Assembly: GCF_048771995.1 (NCBI RefSeq)
Contig: NC_133063.1
Coordinates: forward strand, 8,961,001 to 9,025,000
Direction of reading: 5' to 3'
DNA: 64,000 bases
DNA from: Taeniopygia guttata
Taxonomy: Eukaryota > Chordata > Aves > Passeriformes > Estrildidae
In this document: positions 44,171 through 56,225 of the stretch, in pieces
Position numbering within the stretch: position 1 is the first letter of the stretch
Layout of the letters: each line of letters starts with the position of its first letter
Notes under the pieces: model-generated
Told to the model about the DNA's origin: nothing
The model's input: the letters and a program-made list of their open reading frames with translations, nothing else
Database searches by the model: none
Translations under genes and position numbers: made by a program

Positions 44171-45494
44171 GCCCATATTGTTTCTTATCTTATGACCTCT
44201 GGATACCTTTCTGTCTTTGATATTTCCATTATTTGGGCTCCTATTTAAAATGGCAAAGCCTTGTGGTTCTCATTAGAGACTTATCATGATATGCAAGGCT
44301 TCCTCAGAATGTAAAATTATCCTCGCTTTATCAAAATTTAATTTGGGATCTTACATGACGTCGTCCTCTGCTGCCAACACCCTTCATCTCCCAAGAGTTT
44401 TATATCTCTGCTTTTCTATATTATCTATGTGGTTCTAGCCCTACAAATAGAAATAAATGTTCTCCAGTCTTCTGTCAATTGCAACGTTTTTTTCCTTCTT
44501 GGCTTCTCCTTGTATTACATTAAGAAAACAATTGTTTTCTGGACATCCAATACCACTACAGCACATTTCTCTCACCCCATTAATTCATTTCACTCTTGAC
44601 AGCTTACACTGTCTAACAATCAGTCAGTACTAACTAGTCCAGCAGGAATCTGGCGCTGTTGCCTTCTCTGCATTTTCCTGAGTGGAGAGGTGTAACCAGA
44701 GCCTCTTCATAACACAGCAGCTGGTTCAAAGCCACTTCTGAGAGGGTGACATAGACAGATATTTCCCCACCCTCTTTATATTAGTAACAAAAGCAGATGG
44801 GTGCACTTAATCTGACTTTTCTTCTGATATTATATTATTCCACCTGATACAGATTTAGATTTTAACTAATTTCCAAAAAAACAGCCACCTTCTTTGTATA
44901 TTTGCCCAGAGTTTTTTTTAACAGCTTTTCTTTTTTCCTTCTCACACCTAATTTTAAATTTTAAGCAAACAAAGTTGAAGCTGATTGAGGTACAGAGATA
45001 TCCAAGAGGAAAGAAATCCAAACACCATGTGCCTGGCCCAGGGAAAGATGGGTGGAATGCAGCCCTCTTCAGAGGCAGCAGCCAGCTGGTCAGTACTTCT
45101 GTTTGCATCAGACAATGCTCCAGGAGCTACAGGTCAGTTGTAGCACACGCTGCCTCTAGCCAACTAAAATGGAGAAAGGAGCAATGGTGGAGAGGTGAGG
45201 GGTGGTGGAGGATGTGAAAGGTGCTAATTTATGAGGAGGTATCAGTGCAGATGACACAGAAATCTCTAGACTGTTTGGCCTCATCTGCTTTGTGGCACTT
45301 AAAATTGCCTCTCCAACTTGCAGTGCAGGCAGTGCATTATGCTACATGGCTGCAATTATGGCCATGGACAAGTTCTCGAAATGCTCTTGAAACCTTATTT
45401 TATCTGTCAAATTGATAATTGATAATGACTGCTTTGGACATGGGCTTGATTAGAAACTGTATTGTTAGGTTGCAGTCTCTGTTATGTGTTACCC

Positions 45495-45517
45495 TTTTTT
45501 TTTTTTTTTTTTTTTTT
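45495..45517. repeat. T23 homopolymer
   Basis: Twenty-three consecutive T. No retroposon body is recognised on either side. Confidence 0.95.
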
Positions 45518-47041
45518 GGTGCTGTTTTTTCATGTAGCATTTCAGTTTTTGAAAGGTAATTGTCATCCTGAACTTGATTCTTGAACATCTCTGAAGCACA
45601 GCAACAAGTGTTTGCAGGAAGAGATCACTCAGGTTGGGAAAAAATATTTCTGACAAAACATTCTTGCAGGCTCTAAATGTACAGGTCTGAGCTAAGAGAT
45701 GTTTCTGACTTAAAAGGATCCTTGGACAGCATTCAGAATTCATTAAATATATGTGTGTGGGTACCTTTATCCATGTTTGAAAGGAAATCGTGAAACTATA
45801 CTGCTATTCAGCAGCCCCCTTTTTGCCATCACTGGAGAATACAGAGTTATGAACACATTGAGCCATAGTGTGAAGTATTTTGTTGTATGCCTTTTTGTTC
45901 CCCTTGCCAAATTTCCTGGGTAGGTAACAAAATTGCTTGGACACCACTCTGCTAAATGAGGTGTGGATAACACACGGTTTGGTTAGCTCGTGCGTTGTAA
46001 ATATAGCTCTCATCAGATATTTTAGCAGCTAACACTCTACCTATTTATTTCTCAATTAAAGGCCATCTGTGGCAAGTTTTCTTCATGTTATTTCATGAAT
46101 TAGCCATAAAAATGCCAGCACACTCTGCAAAACACCATTTGTCATGTTTCTCGCTAAAGTAGATATTGCTAAATTGGACTAGTCAGTGGAAGTGATTTCC
46201 ATTTGTGCCTTGCAGAGTCTGTTTTACTGTGTTTCCACCTTTGCATTCCTAGAGTGAAAAAAATGAGGAAAACCTCTTAACTGTCACCTGTGCTGGGGAT
46301 CCAGAACTTGGATTCATGCTCATCCTATGCCTTGTTCAAGACTTCACTTGTTCCTCAGGGAAATCAGAAAGGCCAACAATTGTTTCACACTCAGAGCAGC
46401 CCATGTTCTCTGATGTGGAGTGTGAATTTTCATATCAGGGGTGCACTGAGCTCTTAGATTCTGCTCTGGTTTGAGAAAAGTGAATTTACAAGATAGCACT
46501 TGTCATTTGTTTCTATCCTTTGGGAAGCCCAGATGAAGGAGAACATTGGATCCCCCCCATTTGCCTCTACATGGAATTTGGGATTATGTATGTTATAAAA
46601 TTCCAGAGGAGTAAATTCATCCTTATTTGAAGGGTTTTGTCTTCTGAGATATATCTGAGACAGCTGCCTTTGGAGGTTAAAAGCACTTGATGCCCTCCCT
46701 ACATTCTCGGTTGCTCATGAGAAGTATCAGATCTAATATGACTTATGCAAAGTATGTATCTTATTGCTTGGCTAAAAAGGTTAGGTTTGTCTCTGAGGAA
46801 TGATTTTTAAAGGTTACTTTAATGTCAAATTAGTGGTTTTGATTTCATAGTAATACAATCTTCAGTGTTTGGTGGATTCTTTTAGTTAAAATAGCTATTG
46901 GATGACATTTTAAAAGCAATCTGCTGTTTTGCCTAGCTGAGATTTTAAAGCATAGTGATTAAAAATGGAAGGTCACAAAAGCATTACTAAAACAGTTGCC
47001 CTTAATTTTAAATGCTGAAGTATAATTTCTCTCCCTGGACA

Positions 47042-47136
47042 CTTATCCATATCCATATCTTCACATGCTTATCCATATCTATATCTTAAGTATTATGCAG
47101 CTTCAGCAGCTGCAGACCCTGACTCAGACCCTGACT
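47042..47136. repeat. Two small tandem duplications
   Basis: 'cttatccatatc' is duplicated at a 26-bp spacing (47042, 47068). A perfect 12-bp unit cagaccctgact occurs twice in tandem at 47113-47136. These are local slippage products. Confidence 0.85.
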
Positions 47137-47244
47137 CAGAATTGGGTGCCCTCCTCGTGCTAGGCACACACTTTGTGCCTTTCCCTGCTCCTGGAAATTT
47201 TCATATGTAAATTCAAAAGGCCTAGGAAAATATAAGTGGAGAAA

Positions 47245-47350
47245 TGGAGAGTTAATGGCTTGTATATGGGCATGCTTCAGATCAGTAGCTAGATTTGGAT
47301 TACAGCCCAGACCTTGTACACCTCTATCCAGTGTGCTGGCTACTTAACTC
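47245..47350 (+). mobile_element. Possible MIR-like SINE relic
   Basis: The words 'gtagctagatttggattacagcccagacct' and 'tccagtgtgctggctac' follow a 'gagttaatggcttgtatatggg' stretch, in the order of a MIR core and 3' end. Divergence is high and there is no diagnostic 'caaggtcacac'. Treat as tentative. Confidence 0.35.
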
Positions 47351-50300
47351 CTGACTAAACTATGCAAGAATACATTTCAGTCACCACTGAATTAGAAAAC
47401 TTATTTGCTGTATCAAACCCCCCTGTGATCCATAGTTGTTAACAATGTCACTTCTATCATATTTTTCAAGAGAAAGGGTTGATCTCCATCATTTTTTTTT
47501 GAAGTAGTACCTGGTTTTGAAGACCAGAAGCGCTATGAATATGAGCATAACTTGGCATAGTCATGTAGTCTAAAATATAATTGTTGGGAATTAGTTTATC
47601 ACATAAGTTCCAAGGACTCTAGACAGTAATCCCCTCCAAAAGTATCTATTCACACAGTAAGAGCCAGTCCCCAGGTTATAGAATTTGTACCATGAGTAGT
47701 AAACTAGATTGAAGCATTCTCTTTTTTTTTCCATAGTTATTGGTCTGTTTAACAGGGTTCTTAAAACAATGAGCAATTGCTACTGGTTCATTGCCTTACA
47801 TTGTTTTAATGGACAACTTCCATTTTCCTTCTCCTGCTTAGGAAGACTGAAAATCATCTTTGCTTACTTTTTATTCTTATTTGTTCTACTGTGTGTGGCA
47901 TGTACTTCAAAGTACCAGTGATTATCTAGGCAGAAAAATAAAACCTTACTAGTATCCAGCTTCTCTTTCCAAACACGTCGAGGCACAGGTAGACTTACCA
48001 AATGGCTCCTGTGGTCTTTGTGCATGCTGGATCTGCATGTGCAGTCTCTCAGTTTATACTCACACATATCAGAGAGAGGTGCCTGCACAAATGTGAGAGT
48101 GGGGCTTATTAGCTTTACCTGGGATGCCAGCTTAACCACTGAAAGCTGGTCCAGAATGCAGTGATCTTGTGCAAGATTTTCTGTTGAATAAATACTTGTA
48201 TGATAATAATATTAAAGTCTAGAAGATTTCGCTTTTAAAGCTTCCGTTTAATTTCCTCCTCAGCTTGTCCATTGCAGAGAAAGGGAAGTAAGGCAGAAAC
48301 TACAGCAATTTTTCCCTTGAAACTTTCTTTTCCCCAATTCTCTATAACCCTAATTTGCAGACTTGGCATTACACAGTTCTTCCCAAGAGGAAGAGGATTC
48401 AATCTTTGTCATTTCTCCACATCCAAATGAATGTGTTGTTAGAACAGTCCCATTTTGACATCTCTTGACCTGCCAAGGCTCACAGTCTGTTCTTACATCT
48501 GCAGGGGGAAGATCATTTCTGATCACTAACTAAACACACCGAATGATAAATGTTGTATATCCAGGCCTACTAGCCTTCTTGTGTTCTCTTCTTTTGTTGC
48601 AAGAAAGTGTCTTTAAAGTTCCTGTCAGGCAGCAGCCCAGAACTATATGTATTTTGTAGGATTTATGTCTTTGTCCATGCTGTCTATTCTGCTTTAGCTG
48701 TGACCGTGCTCCTCAGCTAAACAGTCCCAGTACGTGTGTTTTCAGGCTGCTCACAACTACAACAGCCCTACAAAAACTGGTAATACATTTGCTTTAGATG
48801 CTTTAGGAAGCTTGCCCCTGGGCTAAAACTGAACAGAATTTTTGCCTTGTAGCAGAGCAGAACAGGAAAAGGAAAGCAAGAAATCTCTGTGTATCTTCAG
48901 CCAGAGAGAACAAGGGCATGAACTTTACTGGGCAATTTTTCCCACAACACCCTACAGGCATAAAATGAGGGTTGTGCATGAAGCTGGAACCAGTTGCAAG
49001 AATGAGACTTCTGGAACCTGTGCTGCAGGGGGAAGACTTGGAAAAGAGATGTGCCTTTTGTCCAGATCTGGTCCTAACTATAGTCTGCAGGACTATCATT
49101 GTGGTCTACAAGACTACATACATCTGCACATAATTGCAGCTTACAAGAAGAATCAGCACCTGTGTTTAGAGTGCCATAATGCAACTCATACTGACAAAGT
49201 CAGAACAGAGTAGTCATGACACAAATGCCTCTGAGATATGGGGAAAACCCCCATCTAGGTCAGATGTAGCTCTGGGTCTAGAAGAAGTTGGAAGTTAGGA
49301 CTGAGTTTCTTCTCATGGGTGACAAGCAATAGCAATGCTTCACAGAGGCAGGTAGCTTCTGACATCCTAAGGCACATGACAACTTTCCATCAGTCATCCC
49401 ACTGCTCAGCTGGTCCAGCTTCAGCAAGCATTGGGCTTTGCATGGTGTTGGTCTTGGATATGCCTTTCCACGTCCCCTTGGGTGTATCCAGAGGAGGGAG
49501 CTCTGACGGGCCTCTTGGATTACATGCATTTGTGGTAAGTGCCAACACCTGGAAACAGCATATCAGAGACCTGAGGTAGAGCTCACATTTCATCTGAGCA
49601 AGTGTCTGTGAGCAGTGCCTGTCAGCAAAATGAGTGCTGTCCCAGGGAAGGAAGTGATAGTCTGACACTGGGGCTGCTATCAGGGACATCAGGAAATACA
49701 GTAGGCTTCTGCCATACAGCTGACACTAATTTTTCTCCTTTACTGCCAGCCTGTGCTTCTGGGATGTGTTTCTGCTCCCTTCTCTGATACTGTGTATATT
49801 ATTGCTGATATTTTCACTCACCTGGGCTGCAATTCAAATTTTGGAGTGTTTCTACACACCTTATTGAACCAATGCCTGGTGCTCCTGTCATCATATGATT
49901 GCTTTTCAGTGTGGCAGAAAAGTAGCTACAAAGGTGTTTCCTAATGTGGCAAGGGCACACAACAAGACTTGGGCGATCTAGCATGTAATTGTGCCTTACT
50001 AAAGGGTTCTGCCTTTGGTTTGCTGGTTTGTGGTTTTTTTTGTTTTTTTTTCTCTGCCATTTTCACAGCTCTTCTTAATAATGAAAATATTTGCAGAATT
50101 TTATTCTGCATACTGCATCTGATTTTTTTTTTTTTTTCCTGGTCCCCAGCTGGCCTTTTCTTCATGTTTTCTTGCTTAAATGGCTTGGAAACAATCTTGC
50201 AGCATCACTGCTGTCCTTGCAAAACCTCAAGCAGCAATGCAACCTCCTTCAGTGCACCAGCAGTACACTTGTATCTGTGTTTTGCTCTTATCAGTCTGGG

Positions 50301-53300
50301 ATGATATTTGGCCCAGAGATCAAGAATTAATTTCCACAGCTGCTTTTTTATGTTCATCCTTTTAGTGTCTTGTCCAACCAGACAGGAAATCTTGTCTCAT
50401 TGCCACAGAAAGATATAATTGCATTAGGAGGCAGGACAGCACTGGTGGGTGTGGATGGACATGGCAACACAAGAACTAGTGGATAGTTTTTATTAGCATA
50501 ATAGAGAGTTGTGATTCATGCTCTTATGTAGGCTGTGGCAAGTTTTAGAAGGATCTGTGGGAGAACAAAGGGACATTAAGATGGGTGTAAAGAACTCTTG
50601 GCTTTGAGAGGCCGAGGTTCCTTATGGAAGACTCTTTTTTCAGAACACGATTCTGGTCCCTTAGGCAGAACTCCTAACATAACATGGAAGAAGATTTTGA
50701 ACAGATGCAGGCACCTTGGTTCTGAGCATAAGAGAAAGCCATGGAGTTAGCTGGTGAGCTTCTGTGAGAGTTTTAATCACTCTGGTCTGCATCAGAAAAG
50801 GATCTGGATCCATGCATGACACAGCAAATTGTCCTTTTGGAGATGTTCCTGTCCTTCCAGTGCTGTATTCAGATGATGTAAGCACAAAAGCAAAATAATT
50901 TTTTTAATAATGGTTTGGACTGGTATGACTTTGGGAGTAGACTCCCCTATCTGTGATGAGTCTGGTGTTTCTGCAGATCTGCCAGTAGAAGGTATCAATT
51001 CTGATCAATCAGGTTGTCTGTGTCAGACCAGAGTAGCATAGTTTGAGTCATGAAAGGCAGAATAGATTCCAAAAGAAGGAAATTAAGATAATCTGTGCTA
51101 AGGTAAGCATGAAAACCTGTGGAGCAAAATTTTCATGTGAGAAAATGAGAAAAGAAACAAAAATACTTCTGGATTTCCTATGATGTGAAATTGAAGAAGA
51201 AAATTACAGACTAGGTCAAAATAAATATTTATCAAGGAAAGTAAAAAGAACATTTCTTTCAGCTTGAAGAAGTCTGTCTTGTGGTTTAAAGAAATCCATT
51301 GACCTTCTGTCCAGAGTCACGCCTGCAGGTGACATTGAGAGCATTTTGTTTCCCCCAGTTTCCAAGCATATAGTTTGCCACATTCTTCTGTTCTGAGCAT
51401 ACTAAAGCAGCACTATTGAATATCTCCAGAAATAGTGCTAGCTTGAGGTATTGAAATGCCAAGAGCTATTATAAGATAAATCAATTTGTTGGGTAGTATT
51501 CCTGAAAGCGCCTGACTACTCCCTCACATCTTGTTACCAGACCCAACTCAGCATTAAGAGCCAAGAAGGAATGCCAAGAATGAGTATTTTTACTCAAAAC
51601 CCCTTAACTGTAGCAGTGCTTGGAACCTTAACCTCTCCAAAAGAAATGTCTCTGTCCTTTGTTATGGAGGAGAGTGCTTTTCTTTCACTGTAAGCGGACA
51701 GTATGGCAACATGGAGTTTAGAGTGTGCTTTGAGTGTTCTTTTATTCTGCACTTTTTGATTTCTTTGTAATAACATTAGAGTCAAACCACATGAGTTAAT
51801 AAATGGTAATGCCACAGACCTTAATGGAAGATGAAGGTTCAGTGAGTCTATTTTTCCTGTAATGCAGTAAAGAGGCTTTAGGTAAGTTCATGTGATTGGA
51901 TGTCCCAGTATTTCTTTCAGGTCTCTTCATGTTTGTAGCTGTGTATTCAGATTTTTCAATCCAGAAAAGGTAAGTCTTTAAATAATATTTGTGTTTCCTT
52001 CGAAGTCTTATGCCTTGGGATATTTATTGAATTTTGCTTTTGTTCTGTTTATTATCTACTCTATGTGAAACATTTACGCTCTGCCAGTGAAACTTATCTT
52101 TTGAGAGAGCTGGGGAAGGAATAACTACAGGTTTGTGTCCAGGTTTCAGTCCTGGGCTTGCTTCTGCAGTCTGAACTATGCACCATCTGGCTGATCTTCC
52201 ACAGCACAACTCTGCCAGTTGACATAGAAATGCTGCAATGTGAAGGTGAGTCAAAGTGAGGTAGAAATGGCAAATTGTTCATGTGTGGTTACCCCTTTAA
52301 CTTTTTACCTTTTTACTTTGGTGCCGTAGTTCAGCTGGATGTATGACATGGGTTCTAAAACTCCACATGCTATTGGGAGTGCAAAGCTATTCAGTGCTGA
52401 AAAAGTTTTTTTGGGAGCTTCTTTCCATCAGAAAAAATGTGGGGATAGATGAAGCGCTGAGCTTCCAAAGTTCCCACTGTCATCTTAGGGTTAATCCTTA
52501 AACAGGCTTTACTTTGTCACAACTGAAATCTGAGCAGAGCCATTCTACTATCGGAGTTTTGCGTTGAAAACATTAAGCTCTGCCTTTAAAAAGGCAATGC
52601 CCTTGAAGCTCACTGGGATGCTGAGCTCTGCCAGAAGCTCTTGTTTTGCTGCTGTCCTTTACCCAGTCTGTGCAGACTGCAGCAGCGTGGTGGGAGTGCG
52701 TCACACTGCAGTGCACGGTCATCAGCTCTCAATGCAGACTTTGGAGGCTGCAGTGTAAGACTGCAAGGCTACGCTGCAGAGATGCTGAGCTTTTCAAAAG
52801 CTGCAGTTAGATCTGGTTGAACAAGCAAAGTGCTCACTGGCAGGATTAAGCCTGTTTTGCTGTTTGTCAGCACATCCTGTTCTTTGCAAATGTTTCTGTT
52901 AGGAGCCATAGGGCTAGGAGGAAAATCAACCCTCTGTTTGCCAGTCAGGTGGGAGAAAAAGGGTCTGGCTCTGTCAGCCTTCTTATATACATTAGAATGC
53001 TGCCCCAGAGCAGTTTGCATGCAGCATTGTTTGAAAAAACTATTCAGAAAGCCCCAAGATTTACCTTTCATAGTAGCCTATGGTATTGGTGAAAGGAAGG
53101 AGAGACCAGCAGCAGCACAAAATAGGCAGCTGACACAGAGAAAGAAATTCCTGCTCATTAAGACAGCTGAGGGTGTTTTATTTGAACAACATGGCTTTCA
53201 TCAGGAAAATCCAACAGGAATCTGTAAATTTTTCCTGTATCTTTCTCAGGGCTAAGTAGGGCTGATGCTATGGGACCACGATGATGAATAGCTAGTTTAG

Positions 53301-55831
53301 CAGGGTGAGGAGCATAATGGTGGTGGTTTTGAGGTCAGAAAACTCTCTCCTTTTCTTCCACACACCCTTAATCATTACTGATGGGAATGATGGGTGAAAA
53401 TGCCATATTCAAAATAACACCTTCAAACTACTTGTTGATCAGAACTACTTGAAGGCAATAAGACTCTGTGGGGGTATTTGGACTGGAAGCAGATGAGGAG
53501 GGCACTGTGGAGCAGACCACTGTTGTAGCACATTCTTTGCATACCTGCTAACTTCTCTTGTCAGGACATCAAGGGATATTGCTCTTGAAGCATCTTTGTA
53601 GGATCTTGCTCTCTTAAAGCCCAAGAAGAAATCACTGGAAGGTAGCTTTTTATAAGTTGAGGTAACCTGTTTTAGGATTGGTTTCAGATATTTATAATCT
53701 GTCCCTGTGTTCCTAATGAGGAGAGCACAAAATATTTTGATATATTTAAACAGCTATATTTAAAAACAGATGGGTCTCTATCTCTCCAAGAGCAGCAGCA
53801 GCGATGGTTCTGTTCTACTCTTCAATGAGCAAATTTACCATTCAGCCTTCTCCTATTGCATTCCCCACATGGAATGTGGCATGTCTAGACAAGGACTTCT
53901 GTCAAAGGCATGTTTATTCAGAGGTAAATAAGTCCAGTTATACACAACTGTGCTCCTTTATACATGAGTATGGATAATTACATAAAGCAGACCCCTACTT
54001 CAAATGATCATACAAAGAGTACTGCTATGTGAATAAAAGGAATAAAATCCAGGATGGTGGCTACATTTCTCACCAGAAATAAGCTTCTCCAAAGAAAGAA
54101 ATCTGCAGAAGCCCCTGAAACCCACTGCTAAGGAGCAGAGGTTTAGGATTGCTGAAGATAGAAGCTGCATATCTGAGAGGGGAGGATAATGTTATACATA
54201 CTTTGTTTTTGTAAACTCTCTGATGTGACCAGTTCGTAGGGCAGGTCCTGTGGCAGACGGGTGCTTGGTTAGCCACAGGAAAGGCTGCTCTCAGATTCTG
54301 CTGGGCCTTTTGTTTTGTTTTGATTTTTTTTTTCAGGGTTAGACAGTAGCAGGAAACGTATCCTTCTAAGACCAGAATCATCCAAGAAATAGACAGGCCC
54401 CTTTTGCCTGGCACTAGAAACAAATAACCACCTGCATCTTGGCTGGTTTCACCTGGAATGGAATGAGAAGAACCTCTTAGTCCACTGCTAAAAAGGGTGG
54501 GAGACAAGATCTGACTGAAGAATGATGATTTCTCCTGTGGATTCTGCAGAAAGATACACTCTTTGGAAACCTATTTTTAATATATCGTCTGTTTTTAAAG
54601 CTAGTAAGAGCCAGTCTTGTACTTCTAACACAATGGACAGATCAAAATAAGATGTATGTGCAGCTTCAGATCTGCACATTTCTTGTTCAATTGTTGTTTA
54701 CATAACATATTCAGAAGGGATTTTCTCTCTATTTGGCTGCTAAATCTTTAAAAAATATTTTATCTGTGATCCATCAGTTGCCAAGGAGAGGAAATAAATA
54801 GACTATTACCTTGTTAGTGTGCTTGCTTTTGTATTAGCTGTGAAAACTTAATGGTAGTCTTTAAGAGAGATGTTTAAAAAAGAGCAAAGACTGTAAAATA
54901 TAATCTGGAAAATGTAATATTTTTCCCCCATTTTAAAAAGCAGCAGAGAATTAGATAAGAAAAGAAAGCAGCAGATCAGATTATGGTCAAATTCTGAAAT
55001 TAATTATGTCTATGAGACATCTAAGCCAAGACATTATATCAAAGTAGAATCCCACCAAACCTATTTAAATGTACCTGATCATTATTTTAGCATACTTGCA
55101 GGTACAAAATCAAAATGGCAATTGTGATTTTCTGAGAGCCTAGTTACAAGCACAAGAATATAAGGATTTTTATCTCTCCCTTGTGCTGTTTTTCAATCAT
55201 GGGGAATATTCAAAACAGCTCCAAAGACCTTTCCTTTGAGGATGCTGTTTCAGGGGGAAGTTGTTGCAATCAGAGGGTTCTGATGTTGGCTCTTTTGCAA
55301 AAAGCTGTGTTATCTTAAGGACATGAATAATTCATGTAAGGATAAATGTCCTAAACAAGAAAAGAGGCTACCATTGGTAGCAAGTATATTTGGATGCCTG
55401 TTTATTTTTTTATGTTGCCAGAAAAATCACAAAGTCCTTTTAGTACATTCAAGAGAGCCAGTCTGTGCTAGAAATGCAGATTTTATGCTCTGGTGAAAGG
55501 AAAGGTAGGGTAGGGCAAAGCAAATTAAATATGTGATTGAAAGTACATTAGTTTAATGGTCAATTAATAAAAGGGGAATATTTTAATTGAAATAACTTTT
55601 ATGAGCTATTCTTTTCATTATACACTTTTAGGGAGTTAATTATGGTACCTTTTTCTAGATAGAACTTTCTTCCATTTATTTCTATCTGTTTTCATTTACT
55701 TAATTCCTTTCTACTCCATAAAAAAACACCCTTGATAGTAGTAACTTTTATTTCTGGTAAAAAGTCATTTGGAAATATTCCTTCTGTTCATAATGAAATT
55801 TTCATGGTAACAAATATTAAAGTTGTGTTTA
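47351..55831. other. Long unique stretch, no gene seen
   Basis: Contains the two longest open frames outside repeats, 52830-53255 (plus, 141 codons) and 54070-54507 (minus, 145 codons). Neither has a recognisable domain, a start context of note or an adjoining exon-like structure. T-runs lie at 50033-50050 and 50123-50138. No LTR ends, CR1 tails or RNA genes are visible. The part from 54700 to 55830 is AT-rich. Confidence 0.55.
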
Positions 55832-56225
55832 CATAGAATATTGTAATCATAGAATCAGTTGGAAGGGGTTTTTAGAGTTCATTTAGTACAACTCCTCTGC
55901 AATGCACAAACATTTTCAATTTAATCAGGTTGCTCAGAGCCCCATCCAACCTGACCTTGAATATTTCCAGGGATGGGGTATCCAGCACCTCTCTGTTCCC
56001 ATGCCTCACCACCCTCACAGTAAAATAATTCTTCCTTGTATTTAGCTGGGATCCATCCTCCTTTAGTTTAATACCATTACCTCTTGTCCTATTGCTACAA
56101 ACTTCATTAAAGAATGTCCTTCTGTCTTTCGTTCAGGATCCTTCTAAATATTTTCTCATGATTCTTCTGATAATTTTTAGCCCTCCTCTGAAGCAATCCC
56201 AACACTTACATTCTTTCAACCCACG
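55832..56225 (-). mobile_element. CR1 LINE 3' fragment
   Basis: The plus strand shows two degraded tails ('catagaata', 'atcatagaatcag'), then 'gttggaaggggtttttagag'. Next come 'caggttgctcagagccccatccaacctgaccttgaatatttccagggatggggtatccag' (split words), 'cctcaccaccctcacagtaaa', 'cttgtcctattgctacaaac' and 'ttagccctcctctgaagcaatcccaac'. This is the reverse complement of a CR1 3' untranslated region, well preserved, about 390 bases, minus strand. Confidence 0.95.

Larger units (their letters stand above)
43457..47239. other. Unique DNA, no gene seen
   Basis: No coding gene is recognised. A 72-codon minus-strand frame at 43412-43630 might still belong to the ERV internal region but has no motif. 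A poly-A (44140-44168) and a poly-T (45495-45517) are listed separately. The stretch 46780-47000 is AT-rich, with no repeat signature. Confidence 0.55.

Noticed and set aside
52318..52350. tRNA-like 'gtgccgtagttcagctggatgt' as a tRNA gene
   Set aside because: It resembles an A-box only; no B-box or foldable cloverleaf follows.
52830..54507. Open frames of 141 and 145 codons as genes
   Set aside because: No recognisable domain, no supporting exon structure, and they lie in AT-rich DNA where frames of this size are expected by chance in 64 kb on six frames.
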